Source: Syntrophomonadaceae bacterium (lineage in GTDB: Bacteria > Bacillota_D > Dethiobacteria > DTU022 > PWGO01). Taken from it: a stretch of DNA of 64,000 nucleotides. The position numbers were made by a program, and so were the translations under genes. Shown in pieces: positions 17,675 to 26,455 of the stretch; position 1 is the first letter of the stretch, and each line of letters opens with the position of its first letter. Where the stretch lies: positions 1 to 64,000 of the forward strand of contig PWGT01000180.1 of the NCBI GenBank assembly GCA_003554535.1. Direction: 5' to 3'. The notes under the pieces were generated by a model, which saw only the letters and a program-made list of their open reading frames with translations, had not been told where the DNA came from and did not search any database.

Positions 17675-19165
17675 ATGGGTGAAATGCCTGTAGAAAAATT
17701 ACTGGAGTCATTGCTTGTAAAAGAAATTAAAGGCAATGTTGCTGGTAACGTAACCGGATTGGCCTATCACTCTGGAAAAGTGGAAAAGGGAAATCTGTTT
17801 TTTGCTCTTCCCGGAACCCGAAGCCATGGCTGGGAATATGCTCGGGATGCTGTGGATAATGGAGCCTTGGCTGTAGTAATAGATGAAGAAGCGCCTGAGC
17901 TAGATGTTCCCTGCATAAAAACTCCTGATATCAGGCTTGCAATGGCAGTAGTTGCTAATGCATTTTATAATAACCCTTCTACAAGGCTGCACCTTACAGG
18001 AGTTACCGGAACTAACGGAAAGACTACTACTACTTATTTAATAGATGCCCTACATCGTAAAAAAGGTTTTCAAAGCGGTTTAATCGGGACTGTGGATTAT
18101 AAAATAGGCGATGAGGTTATGCCGCCTTTATCTACTACACCAGAGGCCAGTGACTTGCAAAGGTTATTTGACTATATGCTAACCCGGCAAGTTTCTCATG
18201 TGGTGATGGAGGTTTCTTCTCATGCCATGGACTGGCAAAGGGTTTCGGGAAATGAGTTTGATGTAGTCGTTTTAACTAACATTACTGAAGATCACCTTGA
18301 TTTTCATCATAACTTTGAATCTTACCTGGAGGCCAAAACCAAATTGTTTGCTCAAATGGGAGGTTCTTTCACAAAAAGGGGCTACCCCAGGGCGGCAGTT
18401 TTGAACAAGGATGATCCCAATTATGATTACATATCTTCAAGAACTCCTGTGCAGCAAATAACTTATGCTGTAAATCAAAAAGCAGATATATATGCAGATA
18501 ATATGTATGTAGGTTTAAAGGGAAATCATTTCACAGCAAGGACTTTTGCAGGTGATATTGATATAGAGTTGAATCTCAGGGGAATGTTTAATGTTTATAA
18601 TTCTCTTGCGGCTTTTGCTGTTGGTTTAGCCCAGGGTATGGGTCTCCAGGAAATCAAAGAAGGGCTGGAGTCGGTAACCGGAGTTCCGGGAAGGTTTGAA
18701 CAAATTGATTTTGGGCAGGATTATCTAGTGGTTATAGATTACGCTCATACAGTTGATAGTTTGGAAAACGTGTTACAAACTGCCCGCAACATCTTAGAAA
18801 ATGGGCGATTAATTACAGTATTCGGTTGTGGGGGGGATCGAGATAGAAGCAAGCGTCCGCTTATGGGAGAGGTAGCAGGGAAATACAGTGAAAAGTGTGT
18901 AGTTACATCTGATAATCCCAGAAGTGAAGATCCCCAGGCAATAGTGGATGATATTCTGCCGGGATTAGAAAAAAAGGTTGATGAAAAAAATTACCATGTT
19001 ATTTTGGATCGTTATGAGGCTATTAATAAGGCTATAAATTTGGCTCAAAAAGGCGATATTATTGTTATTGCCGGAAAAGGCCATGAAGAATATCAAGTAT
19101 TTGCCGACCGAACGATAGATTTTAGTGATCGCCAGGTAGCGGAAAAAATTATACTTTCCAGGTGA
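17675..19165 (+). CDS. murE: UDP-MurNAc-tripeptide synthetase MurE
   Basis: ATP-dependent ligase adding the third amino acid to the peptidoglycan stem peptide. The 496-aa protein has the Mur ligase P-loop TGTNGKTTTT near residue 112 and the substrate-specificity motif DNPR at about 413. The DNPR form is associated with meso-diaminopimelate ligation, so this organism probably has mDAP-type peptidoglycan. GKGHEEYQ near the C-terminus is also typical. It follows a 105-base gap with promoter-like elements; murF is 39 bases downstream. Confidence 0.95.
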   Translation: MGEMPVEKLLESLLVKEIKGNVAGNVTGLAYHSGKVEKGNLFFALPGTRSHGWEYARDAVDNGALAVVIDEEAPELDVPCIKTPDIRLAMAVVANAFYNNPSTRLHLTGVTGTNGKTTTTYLIDALHRKKGFQSGLIGTVDYKIGDEVMPPLSTTPEASDLQRLFDYMLTRQVSHVVMEVSSHAMDWQRVSGNEFDVVVLTNITEDHLDFHHNFESYLEAKTKLFAQMGGSFTKRGYPRAAVLNKDDPNYDYISSRTPVQQITYAVNQKADIYADNMYVGLKGNHFTARTFAGDIDIELNLRGMFNVYNSLAAFAVGLAQGMGLQEIKEGLESVTGVPGRFEQIDFGQDYLVVIDYAHTVDSLENVLQTARNILENGRLITVFGCGGDRDRSKRPLMGEVAGKYSEKCVVTSDNPRSEDPQAIVDDILPGLEKKVDEKNYHVILDRYEAINKAINLAQKGDIIVIAGKGHEEYQVFADRTIDFSDRQVAEKIILSR

Positions 19166-19204
19166 AATAATAACTAATAAATTCTCGGAAATAAGTGGAG
19201 AATA

Positions 19205-20578
19205 ATGATGGAGTTAAACTGTAAGGAAATAGCCCGGGTTACGGGGGGCACAATTATAAGTGGAAATCCTGACACAGTGATAAAAGGGGTTTCTATCGAT
19301 ACACGTACTTTAAATCCCGGTCAATGGTTTGTTCCACTCAGGGGAGAGAAAACTGATGGCCATTATTTTATAGCTGATGCATTTAAAAAAGGGGCAGCAG
19401 GGGCTTTTTATGATTATCCCTTTCCCCCTGATAATTTACCTGGGGTTATCATTAAAGTAAACGATACTTTGAAAGCTCTGCAGAAAATGGCAGAATACTA
19501 CCGGCAAAAATTTTCACCGGTAGTCATCGGGGTTACTGGAAGTAGTGGAAAAACTACAACCAAAGATTTAATTGCTCAAATTTTAGGAAGGCATTTTCAG
19601 GTTTTAAAAACTGAAGGAAATTATAACAACCATATAGGTTTGCCTTTGACCCTTTTGAACCTTGCCCCTGAAGATCAGGTAGTGATCCTGGAAATGGCCA
19701 TGCGCGGTCCGGGAGAAATTGCCCAGTTGGCCCAAATATCAAAGCCCCAATGGGGTGTTATAACAAATATTGGCGAAGCCCATGTTGAGCTATTGGGTTC
19801 GAGAGAAAATATAGCTTCAGCAAAAAAAGAGCTATTGGATGTTATGGGGGAAGAAGGCAAGGCTTTATTAAACGGTGATGATCAGTTTTTACAGGAGATA
19901 GGAAAAGAGTTTATAGGAGAAGTTTATTTTTTCGGATGGGGAGACGGAGTTGATTTTCAAGCAAGCGATTACAGGTTGGCTGAAGATGGAGTCTTCTTTA
20001 ATGCTAATTTCCCGAGGGGAGAAAAGAAGGAGTTTTTTTTACCTTTACCGGGCAAGCATAATGTAAATAATGCTATGGTTGCACTGGCTTTAGGCTATAT
20101 GATGGAAATAGATGTTACAGAGATGAGTTTTGATGCCCAGATTTTTCATATTTCAGAAGGGCGTATGCAAATAAAAACTTCTCCCAGTGGTGTAAAAATT
20201 ATTGATGACACTTACAACGCAAACCCCAGTTCTATGCAAGCGTCTTTAAACGTTTTGAAAGAATTGAAACAGGAGGGCAGGAAGATAGCGATCTTGGGAG
20301 ATATGCTGGAGTTGGGTAGTTACGCTGAAGAAGCTCATCGAGGCATTGGCAGAAATATTAAGAAAAATGAAATCAATTGCTTGATTACAATAGGTGATAT
20401 GGCAAGCTATATAGGCAAAGAAGCAAATGGTAAAATAGAAAAAGTCTATTATTGTAAAAATAAACTGGAGGTATGGGAACACTTAAACCAGTTAGCGCCT
20501 GAAGAAGGGGATTGTATTCTACTTAAAGGCTCCAGGGGAATGAAGTTAGAAGAAATAGTAATGAAGCTTATGGAATAA
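19205..20578 (+). CDS. murF: UDP-MurNAc-tripeptide--D-Ala-D-Ala ligase MurF
   Basis: Final cytoplasmic Mur ligase, joining D-Ala-D-Ala to the tripeptide. The 457-aa protein has an N-terminal uridine-binding domain (GVSIDTRTLNPGQWFVPL), the P-loop GVTGSSGKTTTKD near residue 109, the central TEGNYNNHIGLPLTLL motif and the C-terminal DDTYNANPSSM motif. Two ATGs (19205, 19208) follow a GTGGAG site. It is placed between murE and mraY as expected. Confidence 0.95.
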   Translation: MMELNCKEIARVTGGTIISGNPDTVIKGVSIDTRTLNPGQWFVPLRGEKTDGHYFIADAFKKGAAGAFYDYPFPPDNLPGVIIKVNDTLKALQKMAEYYRQKFSPVVIGVTGSSGKTTTKDLIAQILGRHFQVLKTEGNYNNHIGLPLTLLNLAPEDQVVILEMAMRGPGEIAQLAQISKPQWGVITNIGEAHVELLGSRENIASAKKELLDVMGEEGKALLNGDDQFLQEIGKEFIGEVYFFGWGDGVDFQASDYRLAEDGVFFNANFPRGEKKEFFLPLPGKHNVNNAMVALALGYMMEIDVTEMSFDAQIFHISEGRMQIKTSPSGVKIIDDTYNANPSSMQASLNVLKELKQEGRKIAILGDMLELGSYAEEAHRGIGRNIKKNEINCLITIGDMASYIGKEANGKIEKVYYCKNKLEVWEHLNQLAPEEGDCILLKGSRGMKLEEIVMKLME

Positions 20579-20617
20579 GCAGATGATATTTTAGATGGTG
20601 ATGGGGGGAAACAACAG

Positions 20618-21577
20618 ATGGAGTCGGATGTTTTATGGATTATTCTATGGTCATTGATATTGAGCCTGGTTTTAAGTCCTGTTTTTATATATTATTCGAA
20701 GCGCTTGCAATTTAGCCAGAATATAAGAATTGATGGCCCCCAGAGTCATCTTACCAAAACCGGCACTCCAACCATGGGCGGAATTATATTTTTAGTGGCG
20801 GGGATTTTGCCGGCGATAATAGTAGATCTTAACCTGGGGATTATATTTTATTTATGTTTATTTGTTACTTTGGCTAATGCCCTGATAGGTGGTTTGGATG
20901 ACTATGGTAAAATAGTCAAGGGTGCTTCTCTGGGGCTAAAAGCGAGGAGCAAAATAATAGGCCAAATCATAATTACTGCAATAGTAGTATATTATCTAAA
21001 TATATTGGGTCATCCGTCAACTTTGGAAGTTCCTTTTACAGATGTTTCGTGGGATCTGGGAATATTTTATCCTGTTCTGGTATTTTTAGTTATATCGGGA
21101 ACAACCAATGCGGTAAACCTGACTGATGGGTTGGATGGCTTGGCTGCAGGAAGTTCAATAATTGCATTAATGGCATTTTTAATAATAGCTGCTGTTCAGG
21201 GATTAGATGACATCGTTTTCTTTTGTGCAGGATTGATTGGAGCTAGTTTCGGTTTTCTGGTTTTTAATTTACACCCGGCAAAAGTTTTTATGGGTGATGT
21301 AGGTTCACTGGGTTTGGGAGCCGCTTTGGCAATTGCAGCTATACTTACCAAAAGTGAATTGTTGCTCATTATCATTGGACTGGTTTTTGTGGTAGAAACA
21401 CTTTCAGTAATAGTGCAAGTTGTTTGGTTTCGCTTAACAGGAGAAAGACTTTTATTGATGAGCCCATTTCATCATCATTTAGAAATTAAAGGATGGAGTG
21501 AGTGGCAGGTAGTAATTGGATTTTGGGCACTATCTTTTATTGCTGCCATTGTAGGTTTGTGGGGTGCGAGCATTTAA
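20618..21577 (+). CDS. mraY: Phospho-N-acetylmuramoyl-pentapeptide transferase MraY
   Basis: Integral membrane enzyme that transfers phospho-MurNAc-pentapeptide to undecaprenyl phosphate, making lipid I. At 319 aa with about ten hydrophobic segments it has standard size. Family signatures: KTGTPTMGGI near the start, the acidic NLTDGLDGLAAGSS loop, FMGDVGSLGLGA and SPFHHHLE near the end (the HHH motif). ATG preceded by GATGGGGGG. Between murF and murD. Confidence 0.96.
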   Translation: MESDVLWIILWSLILSLVLSPVFIYYSKRLQFSQNIRIDGPQSHLTKTGTPTMGGIIFLVAGILPAIIVDLNLGIIFYLCLFVTLANALIGGLDDYGKIVKGASLGLKARSKIIGQIIITAIVVYYLNILGHPSTLEVPFTDVSWDLGIFYPVLVFLVISGTTNAVNLTDGLDGLAAGSSIIALMAFLIIAAVQGLDDIVFFCAGLIGASFGFLVFNLHPAKVFMGDVGSLGLGAALAIAAILTKSELLLIIIGLVFVVETLSVIVQVVWFRLTGERLLLMSPFHHHLEIKGWSEWQVVIGFWALSFIAAIVGLWGASI

Positions 21578-21608
21578 TAAATATTATTTTGTGGGAGTGT
21601 ACTAATAT

Positions 21609-23000
21609 TTGTTCCTGGAAAAAATACGTCATAAAAATATTTTGGTAGTGGGCATGGCTAGAAGCGGTGTGGCAGCAACACGTTTTTTATTGGATTTGGG
21701 GGCCCACGAGGTAATAGCCAATGATTTTAATCATATTAATAATTTGGAAGCTGAAGCAAAAGAGTTGGAGAAAATTCCTCAAGTTAAAATGGTTACTGGG
21801 GGACATCCTCTTGAATTGATCACTGATGACTTGTCTCTGGTGGTTAAAAGCCCGGGTGTACCTCCGGACTTAAAAATATTCCAGGAAGCACGTATGAAAA
21901 AAATTCCGGTTATTTCCGAAATCGAACTGGCTTACCCTTTTATAAAAGCGCCTATCATTGGAATAACGGGAACCAATGGTAAAACCACAACTACTAATCT
22001 TGTTGCGGAAATTTTGCAGGAAGGGGAGATCAACAAGGTTTTTAAAGCTGGGAACATAGGAAATCCACTGGTAGATGTTGCAGGTAAAGCAACGGCAGGT
22101 GATATGGTAGTTGCTGAGTTAAGTAGTTTTCAGCTAGATGACATAGCATATTTCCGACCTTTTATTTCGGTTATATTAAATATAAAAGATGATCATTTAA
22201 ATTATCACGGTGACAGGAATAATTATATAAGGGCTAAGTCAAAGATTTTGGCAAATCAGGGTGGTTCTGATATAGCTATTTTAAATGCAGATGACGAATT
22301 GGTAATCTCGTTGAAGGAAAAGGTTTCAGCAACACCTCTTTTCTTTAGTAATGAACAATTGGTGGAAGGATTTTGTTTGAAAGATAACTGTCTGGGATTA
22401 TATCAAAACGGTAAGTTTAGGGTAATATGTGAGGAAAAAGAATTACCCATGCCCGGCAAGCATAATCGGGAAAATGCCCTGGCGGCAGCGGCTGCTGCCT
22501 GGGGGGCAGGGGTTAACCTGGACACGATAGGTAGGGGGTTACATTCCTTTAAAGGTGTAGAACACAGGTTAGAATTAGCATGTGAAATTGATGGGGTTAC
22601 ATTTGTTAATGATTCAAAAGGAACTAATCCCGAAGCAAGTGAAAAGGCATTAGAAGCATTTCCGGGGCAGAACAAAATTATGATTGCCGGGGGCAAAGAT
22701 AAAAAAGCAGACTTTCAAAGACTGGCGCACTCCATAGCAAACAACCAGGTTGAATTACTAATTCTGTTGGGAGAAACAGCTTTTCAAATTAAGGAGACAG
22801 TTGCACAACTTGGTTTTGACCAGGTGGAAATAGTAAACTCACTGGAAGAAGCTGTAGTTCGTTCCTGGCAACATTCTAAACCGGGAGATGTAGTTCTCTT
22901 TTCGCCTGCTTGTGCCAGCTGGGATATGTTTAAGGATTATGAAGAAAGAGGACGGAGTTTTAAAGAAAATGTAAAGATGCTGCCCACAAAACATGATTAG
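21609..23000 (+). CDS. murD: UDP-MurNAc-L-alanine--D-glutamate ligase MurD
   Basis: Cytoplasmic ligase adding D-glutamate to UDP-MurNAc-L-Ala. The 463-aa protein shows an N-terminal Rossmann-like segment (NILVVGMARSGVAATRFL), the signature VVKSPGVPP, the P-loop GITGTNGKTTTTN and the VNDSKGTNPEA motif. The start is TTG 21609 with GTGGGAG upstream (from 21591). The stop overlaps an in-frame but unlikely upstream ATG of ftsW; the real ftsW start is 10 bases after the stop. Confidence 0.95.
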   Translation: MFLEKIRHKNILVVGMARSGVAATRFLLDLGAHEVIANDFNHINNLEAEAKELEKIPQVKMVTGGHPLELITDDLSLVVKSPGVPPDLKIFQEARMKKIPVISEIELAYPFIKAPIIGITGTNGKTTTTNLVAEILQEGEINKVFKAGNIGNPLVDVAGKATAGDMVVAELSSFQLDDIAYFRPFISVILNIKDDHLNYHGDRNNYIRAKSKILANQGGSDIAILNADDELVISLKEKVSATPLFFSNEQLVEGFCLKDNCLGLYQNGKFRVICEEKELPMPGKHNRENALAAAAAAWGAGVNLDTIGRGLHSFKGVEHRLELACEIDGVTFVNDSKGTNPEASEKALEAFPGQNKIMIAGGKDKKADFQRLAHSIANNQVELLILLGETAFQIKETVAQLGFDQVEIVNSLEEAVVRSWQHSKPGDVVLFSPACASWDMFKDYEERGRSFKENVKMLPTKHD

Positions 23001-23010
23001 GGGGAGCTTT

Positions 23011-24114
23011 ATGCAGGAAGAAAGAAAAAAAGAAGCTGATTTTACAATTTTCCTGGTGGTTTTGATCCTTATTGGTATAGGCTTGATTATGACCTTTAGT
23101 TCCAGTTATGTTATTTCAGAGGAAACTAGAGGAGACCCTTATTTCTTTTTGAAACGGCAAACCATGTGGGCCGTACTGGGGCTGATGGGGATGTACTTTT
23201 TTTCCAGGTTTGATTATCATTATTTAAAAAGGTTATCACCTATTCTAGTTCTAATTAGTTTTCTTTTACTTACAGCAGTATTTATTCCGGGGTTGGGAAT
23301 AGAAATAAATGAAGCAACCCGTTGGATTGGGTTTGGTGGGTTTTCCATTCAACCATCGGAGTTTACCAAGTTGGCCCTGGTTATATTTACTGCAGCTTAT
23401 TTGAGTAGTAGAAGTGTGGATATGGAAAACTTTTGGTCTAGCAGTTTTATTCCGTTGGGAGTAATGGGGCTTTCTTTTCTTTTTATTTTGGGCCAGCCTG
23501 ATCTGGGAACAGGTTTAGTAATAGCACTGGGAACCCTCCTGGTTATTGTTGTGGCCGGTATGCCTTTTAAGCATTTAATAGCTTTGGGAGGTTTATCGGT
23601 TCCCGCAATTTTTGCCATGGCAATAAGCCAACCCTATCGATTGGAACGTCTTACTTCCTTCATAAACCCTTGGGCAGATCCTCAAGGGAGTGGCTGGCAT
23701 GTAATTCAGTCACTTTATGCCTTGGGCCCCGGGGGCTTGTTTGGGGTTGGCCTGGGGAGAAGCAGGCAAAAGCTTTATTATTTGCCAGAGCCACACAATG
23801 ATTTTATATTTGCTGTTATAGGTGAGGAACTGGGTTTTGCTGGTGCAGTTGCAGTCCTACTTCTTTTTTTCATTCTGGTTTGGAGGGGATTAAAAGTGGC
23901 TTTATCAGCGCCTGATAGTTTTGGTAGTATGTTGGCAGCAGGAATTATTTTTATGATTGGTATTCAGGTTTTAATAAATGTAGGCGTGGTGACAGGTAGT
24001 TTGCCGGTGACTGGCTTAAACCTTCCTTTTGTAAGTGCGGGTGGAAGTTCCCTTTTCTTTAACCTTTGTGCAATAGGTATTTTACTGAATATATCCAGGC
24101 AGACTGTGCAGTAA
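23011..24114 (+). CDS. ftsW: Lipid II polymerase of the SEDS family, FtsW/SpoVE type
   Basis: Polytopic membrane glycosyltransferase that works with the class B PBP to build septal peptidoglycan. The 367-aa protein has about ten membrane segments, with SEDS landmarks IQPSEFTKLALVIF and GVVTGSLPVTGLNLPFVSAGG. ATG 23011 follows AGGGGGAGC; an in-frame ATG at 22993 precedes this site inside murD. The position between murD and murG is where Bacillota place ftsW or spoVE. Sequence alone cannot separate the vegetative from the sporulation role. Confidence 0.92.
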   Translation: MQEERKKEADFTIFLVVLILIGIGLIMTFSSSYVISEETRGDPYFFLKRQTMWAVLGLMGMYFFSRFDYHYLKRLSPILVLISFLLLTAVFIPGLGIEINEATRWIGFGGFSIQPSEFTKLALVIFTAAYLSSRSVDMENFWSSSFIPLGVMGLSFLFILGQPDLGTGLVIALGTLLVIVVAGMPFKHLIALGGLSVPAIFAMAISQPYRLERLTSFINPWADPQGSGWHVIQSLYALGPGGLFGVGLGRSRQKLYYLPEPHNDFIFAVIGEELGFAGAVAVLLLFFILVWRGLKVALSAPDSFGSMLAAGIIFMIGIQVLINVGVVTGSLPVTGLNLPFVSAGGSSLFFNLCAIGILLNISRQTVQ

Positions 24115-24148
24115 ATTGATTGCAAAATTAACTGGAAAGGATATTTTT

Positions 24149-25255
24149 ATGCGAGTGTTAATTTGTGGTGGTGGAACTGGAGGGCATATATATCCCGGGT
24201 TAGCATTGGCCCGATATTTATTAGATCAAGATAAAAATTCTCAAATATTGTTTGTAGGGACTAATAGGGGGCTGGAAACCAGAGTAATTCCGCGAGCAGG
24301 TTTTAACCTGGAAGTTTTGCCGGTCCGTGCTTTTACAAAAAGCACCTTGCAAGATAAAACCACTACAGTTTTAGATCTATTTCGTAGCATCAAGCAAGCC
24401 CGAGACATTATAAAAAATTTTAAACCCCAGGTAGTAGTTGGAACCGGGGGATATGCTGCTGCTCCAGTATGTGTTGCTTCTATCTTACAACGCCTTCCTG
24501 TAATATTACATGAACAGAATGCTATCCCAGGTCGCACCAATAGGCTGCTGGGGTCGAAGGTGAGACGGATTTGTGTTTCTTTTTCTGATACTCAAAAGTA
24601 TTTTCCCCGGGAGCGTACAATTTTTACCGGGAATCCACGGGCCTCGGAGGTAGCTCATATTTCTAAGGAAGAGGGCAAAAAACGCTTAAAAGAGCTAGAT
24701 CCGCAATTGAAAACCATGTTGGTTTTTGGAGGTAGCCAGGGAGCTAAAAGGCTCAACCAGGTAATGGTGGAGTTTATTAGAAAAAAAACTATCCCCTTGG
24801 GATATCAAATTCTTTATATTACAGGAGAATTGTATTATGATGAAATAATAAGCGAGCTAAAAGAAACGGATACAAATAGATTAATAATAAAACCTTATCT
24901 AGATGATATGCCTGCAGCAATGGCGGCTTCTGATATTGCTATTACACGTGCTGGAGCTACAGCTATTGCGGAGTTAACAGCTATTGGGCTGCCGGCTATA
25001 CTGGTGCCTTCTCCCAATGTAGCGCATAACCATCAGTACTATAATGCTCTTATGTTGGAAAACAATGGAGCAGCTAAAATAATAGAAGAAAAAGATTTTA
25101 CCCAAGCCTATCTTTCAGAGCAACTAGAAAAAATATTGGGCGATCCGGGATTGATGGAAAAAATGGCACTTCAGAGCAAAAATCTGGGTATGACTGATGC
25201 TGCAGGAAAAATGTATGAATGTATTAAAAATGAAGTTTTTGGTAACCACAAATAG
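24149..25255 (+). CDS. murG: UDP-GlcNAc transferase to lipid I, MurG
   Basis: Peripheral membrane glycosyltransferase that converts lipid I to lipid II. The 368-aa protein starts MRVLICGGGTGGHIYPGLAL, the donor-binding glycine loop. It also has GTGGYAAAPV, HEQNAIPGRTNRLL, FGGSQGAKRLN and the UDP-GlcNAc-binding ITRAGATAIAELTAIG. ATG 24149 fits homologues and has GGAAAGG upstream; the in-frame TTG at 24116 is less likely. murC would normally follow but murB does. Confidence 0.95.
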   Translation: MRVLICGGGTGGHIYPGLALARYLLDQDKNSQILFVGTNRGLETRVIPRAGFNLEVLPVRAFTKSTLQDKTTTVLDLFRSIKQARDIIKNFKPQVVVGTGGYAAAPVCVASILQRLPVILHEQNAIPGRTNRLLGSKVRRICVSFSDTQKYFPRERTIFTGNPRASEVAHISKEEGKKRLKELDPQLKTMLVFGGSQGAKRLNQVMVEFIRKKTIPLGYQILYITGELYYDEIISELKETDTNRLIIKPYLDDMPAAMAASDIAITRAGATAIAELTAIGLPAILVPSPNVAHNHQYYNALMLENNGAAKIIEEKDFTQAYLSEQLEKILGDPGLMEKMALQSKNLGMTDAAGKMYECIKNEVFGNHK

Positions 25256-25296
25256 ATTTGAATAGTTTCCAACTTCTTTAAGGGAGTCAATAAACA

Positions 25297-26193
25297 ATGA
25301 TTTCTTCAGAACTTGCCAATATTCTTGAATATGAACCTTTGAAAAATGTACCCATGAATGAATACACCTCATTTAGGGTAGGCGGAAAAGTAGATTACCT
25401 TTTTAGGCCGGTAAATACTGAAGAACTAAAATTGATTTTAAAACAATTGAAAGCCAACCAACTTCCTTTTTTTATTTTGGGTAGAGGCACTAATTTGCTC
25501 ATAAAAGACGGCGGTTTTCGTGGAGCTGCTATATTAATGAGCGAAGGATTTAATCATATTGAACAAAAAGGAAAGTATATTTTAGCCGGGGCAGGCATTT
25601 CCTTGCCGGCTTTGTCTAAAGCAGCCGCGGAAGGAGGATTGAGTGGCTTAGAGTTCGCTTCAGGCATACCTGGATCTTTAGGCGGTGCTTTGATCATGAA
25701 CGCCGGAGCTTACGGTGCTTGCCTGGCAAATCTGGTTAATGAGGTGAAGATAATTGATTATGAAGGTGAAGAAATTAAGTTAGCTAAAGAACATATAAAT
25801 TTTGGCTATCGTTATTCCAGTCTTAAAAATGAGAAAGGAATAATAGTGGAATCATTACTTGCCTTGCAAGAAGATGATCCCGAATGTATTAAGGAACGTA
25901 TGGAAAGCTATCTTAATCAAAGGAAAAGAAAACACCCTTGTTTGCCCAGTGCAGGAAGTGTGTTTCAAAATGAACCTGAAGTTCCTGCCGGTAAGTTAAT
26001 TGAAGAGGCTGGTGGGAAGGGTTTAAAAGTAGGAAGAGCTATGGTTTCATATGAGCATGCTAACTTTATTGTTAATACAGGTGGAGCAACTGCTGCTCAA
26101 ATTATAGAACTGATTCATAAAGTTAAACAAAAAGTTTGGCAATATCATGGAATAGAACTTAAAATGGAGGTAGAAATATTGGGAGAAGAATGA
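25297..26193 (+). CDS. murB: UDP-N-acetylenolpyruvoylglucosamine reductase MurB
   Basis: FAD- and NADPH-dependent reductase producing UDP-MurNAc. The 298-aa protein has FAD-binding motifs (ILGRGTNLLIKDGG, then SGLEFASGIPGSLGGALIMN) and the catalytic region LPSAGSVFQNE, whose serine fits the proton-donor position, followed by LIEEAGGKGLKVGRAMVS. ATG preceded by AAGGGAG. The 262 bases downstream before ftsA contain no divIB/ftsQ gene, which is the usual next gene. Confidence 0.95.
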   Translation: MISSELANILEYEPLKNVPMNEYTSFRVGGKVDYLFRPVNTEELKLILKQLKANQLPFFILGRGTNLLIKDGGFRGAAILMSEGFNHIEQKGKYILAGAGISLPALSKAAAEGGLSGLEFASGIPGSLGGALIMNAGAYGACLANLVNEVKIIDYEGEEIKLAKEHINFGYRYSSLKNEKGIIVESLLALQEDDPECIKERMESYLNQRKRKHPCLPSAGSVFQNEPEVPAGKLIEEAGGKGLKVGRAMVSYEHANFIVNTGGATAAQIIELIHKVKQKVWQYHGIELKMEVEILGEE

Positions 26194-26355
26194 TATTATA
26201 ACTTGGTAAGTGAAAGTAAATAACTTCTATTAATTATTGAGATGTATCTTTCGTTAAAAATTTAGATTTTTTAATATATTAGTGATCATGGCTGGGAAAT
26301 ATAGCTATATAATGGATAAAAAGATTAAGAGTATGGTAAAAAATTAATATCTGAA

Positions 26356-26382
26356 AAAGGAAAATAAAATTTATTGTTGAAT
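26356..26382 (+). promoter_or_regulatory. Sigma-H-type promoter ahead of ftsAZ
   Basis: AAAGGAAAA (26356-26364), an 11-base spacer and GTTGAAT (26376-26382) match every defined position of the Bacillus sigma-H consensus RnAGGAwWW-N11/12-RnnGAAT. In B. subtilis one ftsAZ promoter depends on sigma-H and raises FtsA/FtsZ for the polar septum. The rest of the 262-base murB-ftsA gap (26194-26455) is AT-rich; another TATAAT lies at 26308-26313 without a good -35. Confidence 0.65.
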
Positions 26383-26455
26383 TTTAACTGTGAAGTGTGA
26401 ATTTAGCACCATACAGTTATAGAGGAAAAGAAGCAGCGCATATGGGGGTGTGGGG

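Noticed and set aside
26288..26347. Small open frame of about 19 codons in the murB-ftsA gap
   Set aside because: It starts with ATG but has no ribosome site, is AT-rich and shows no recognisable feature; most likely chance.
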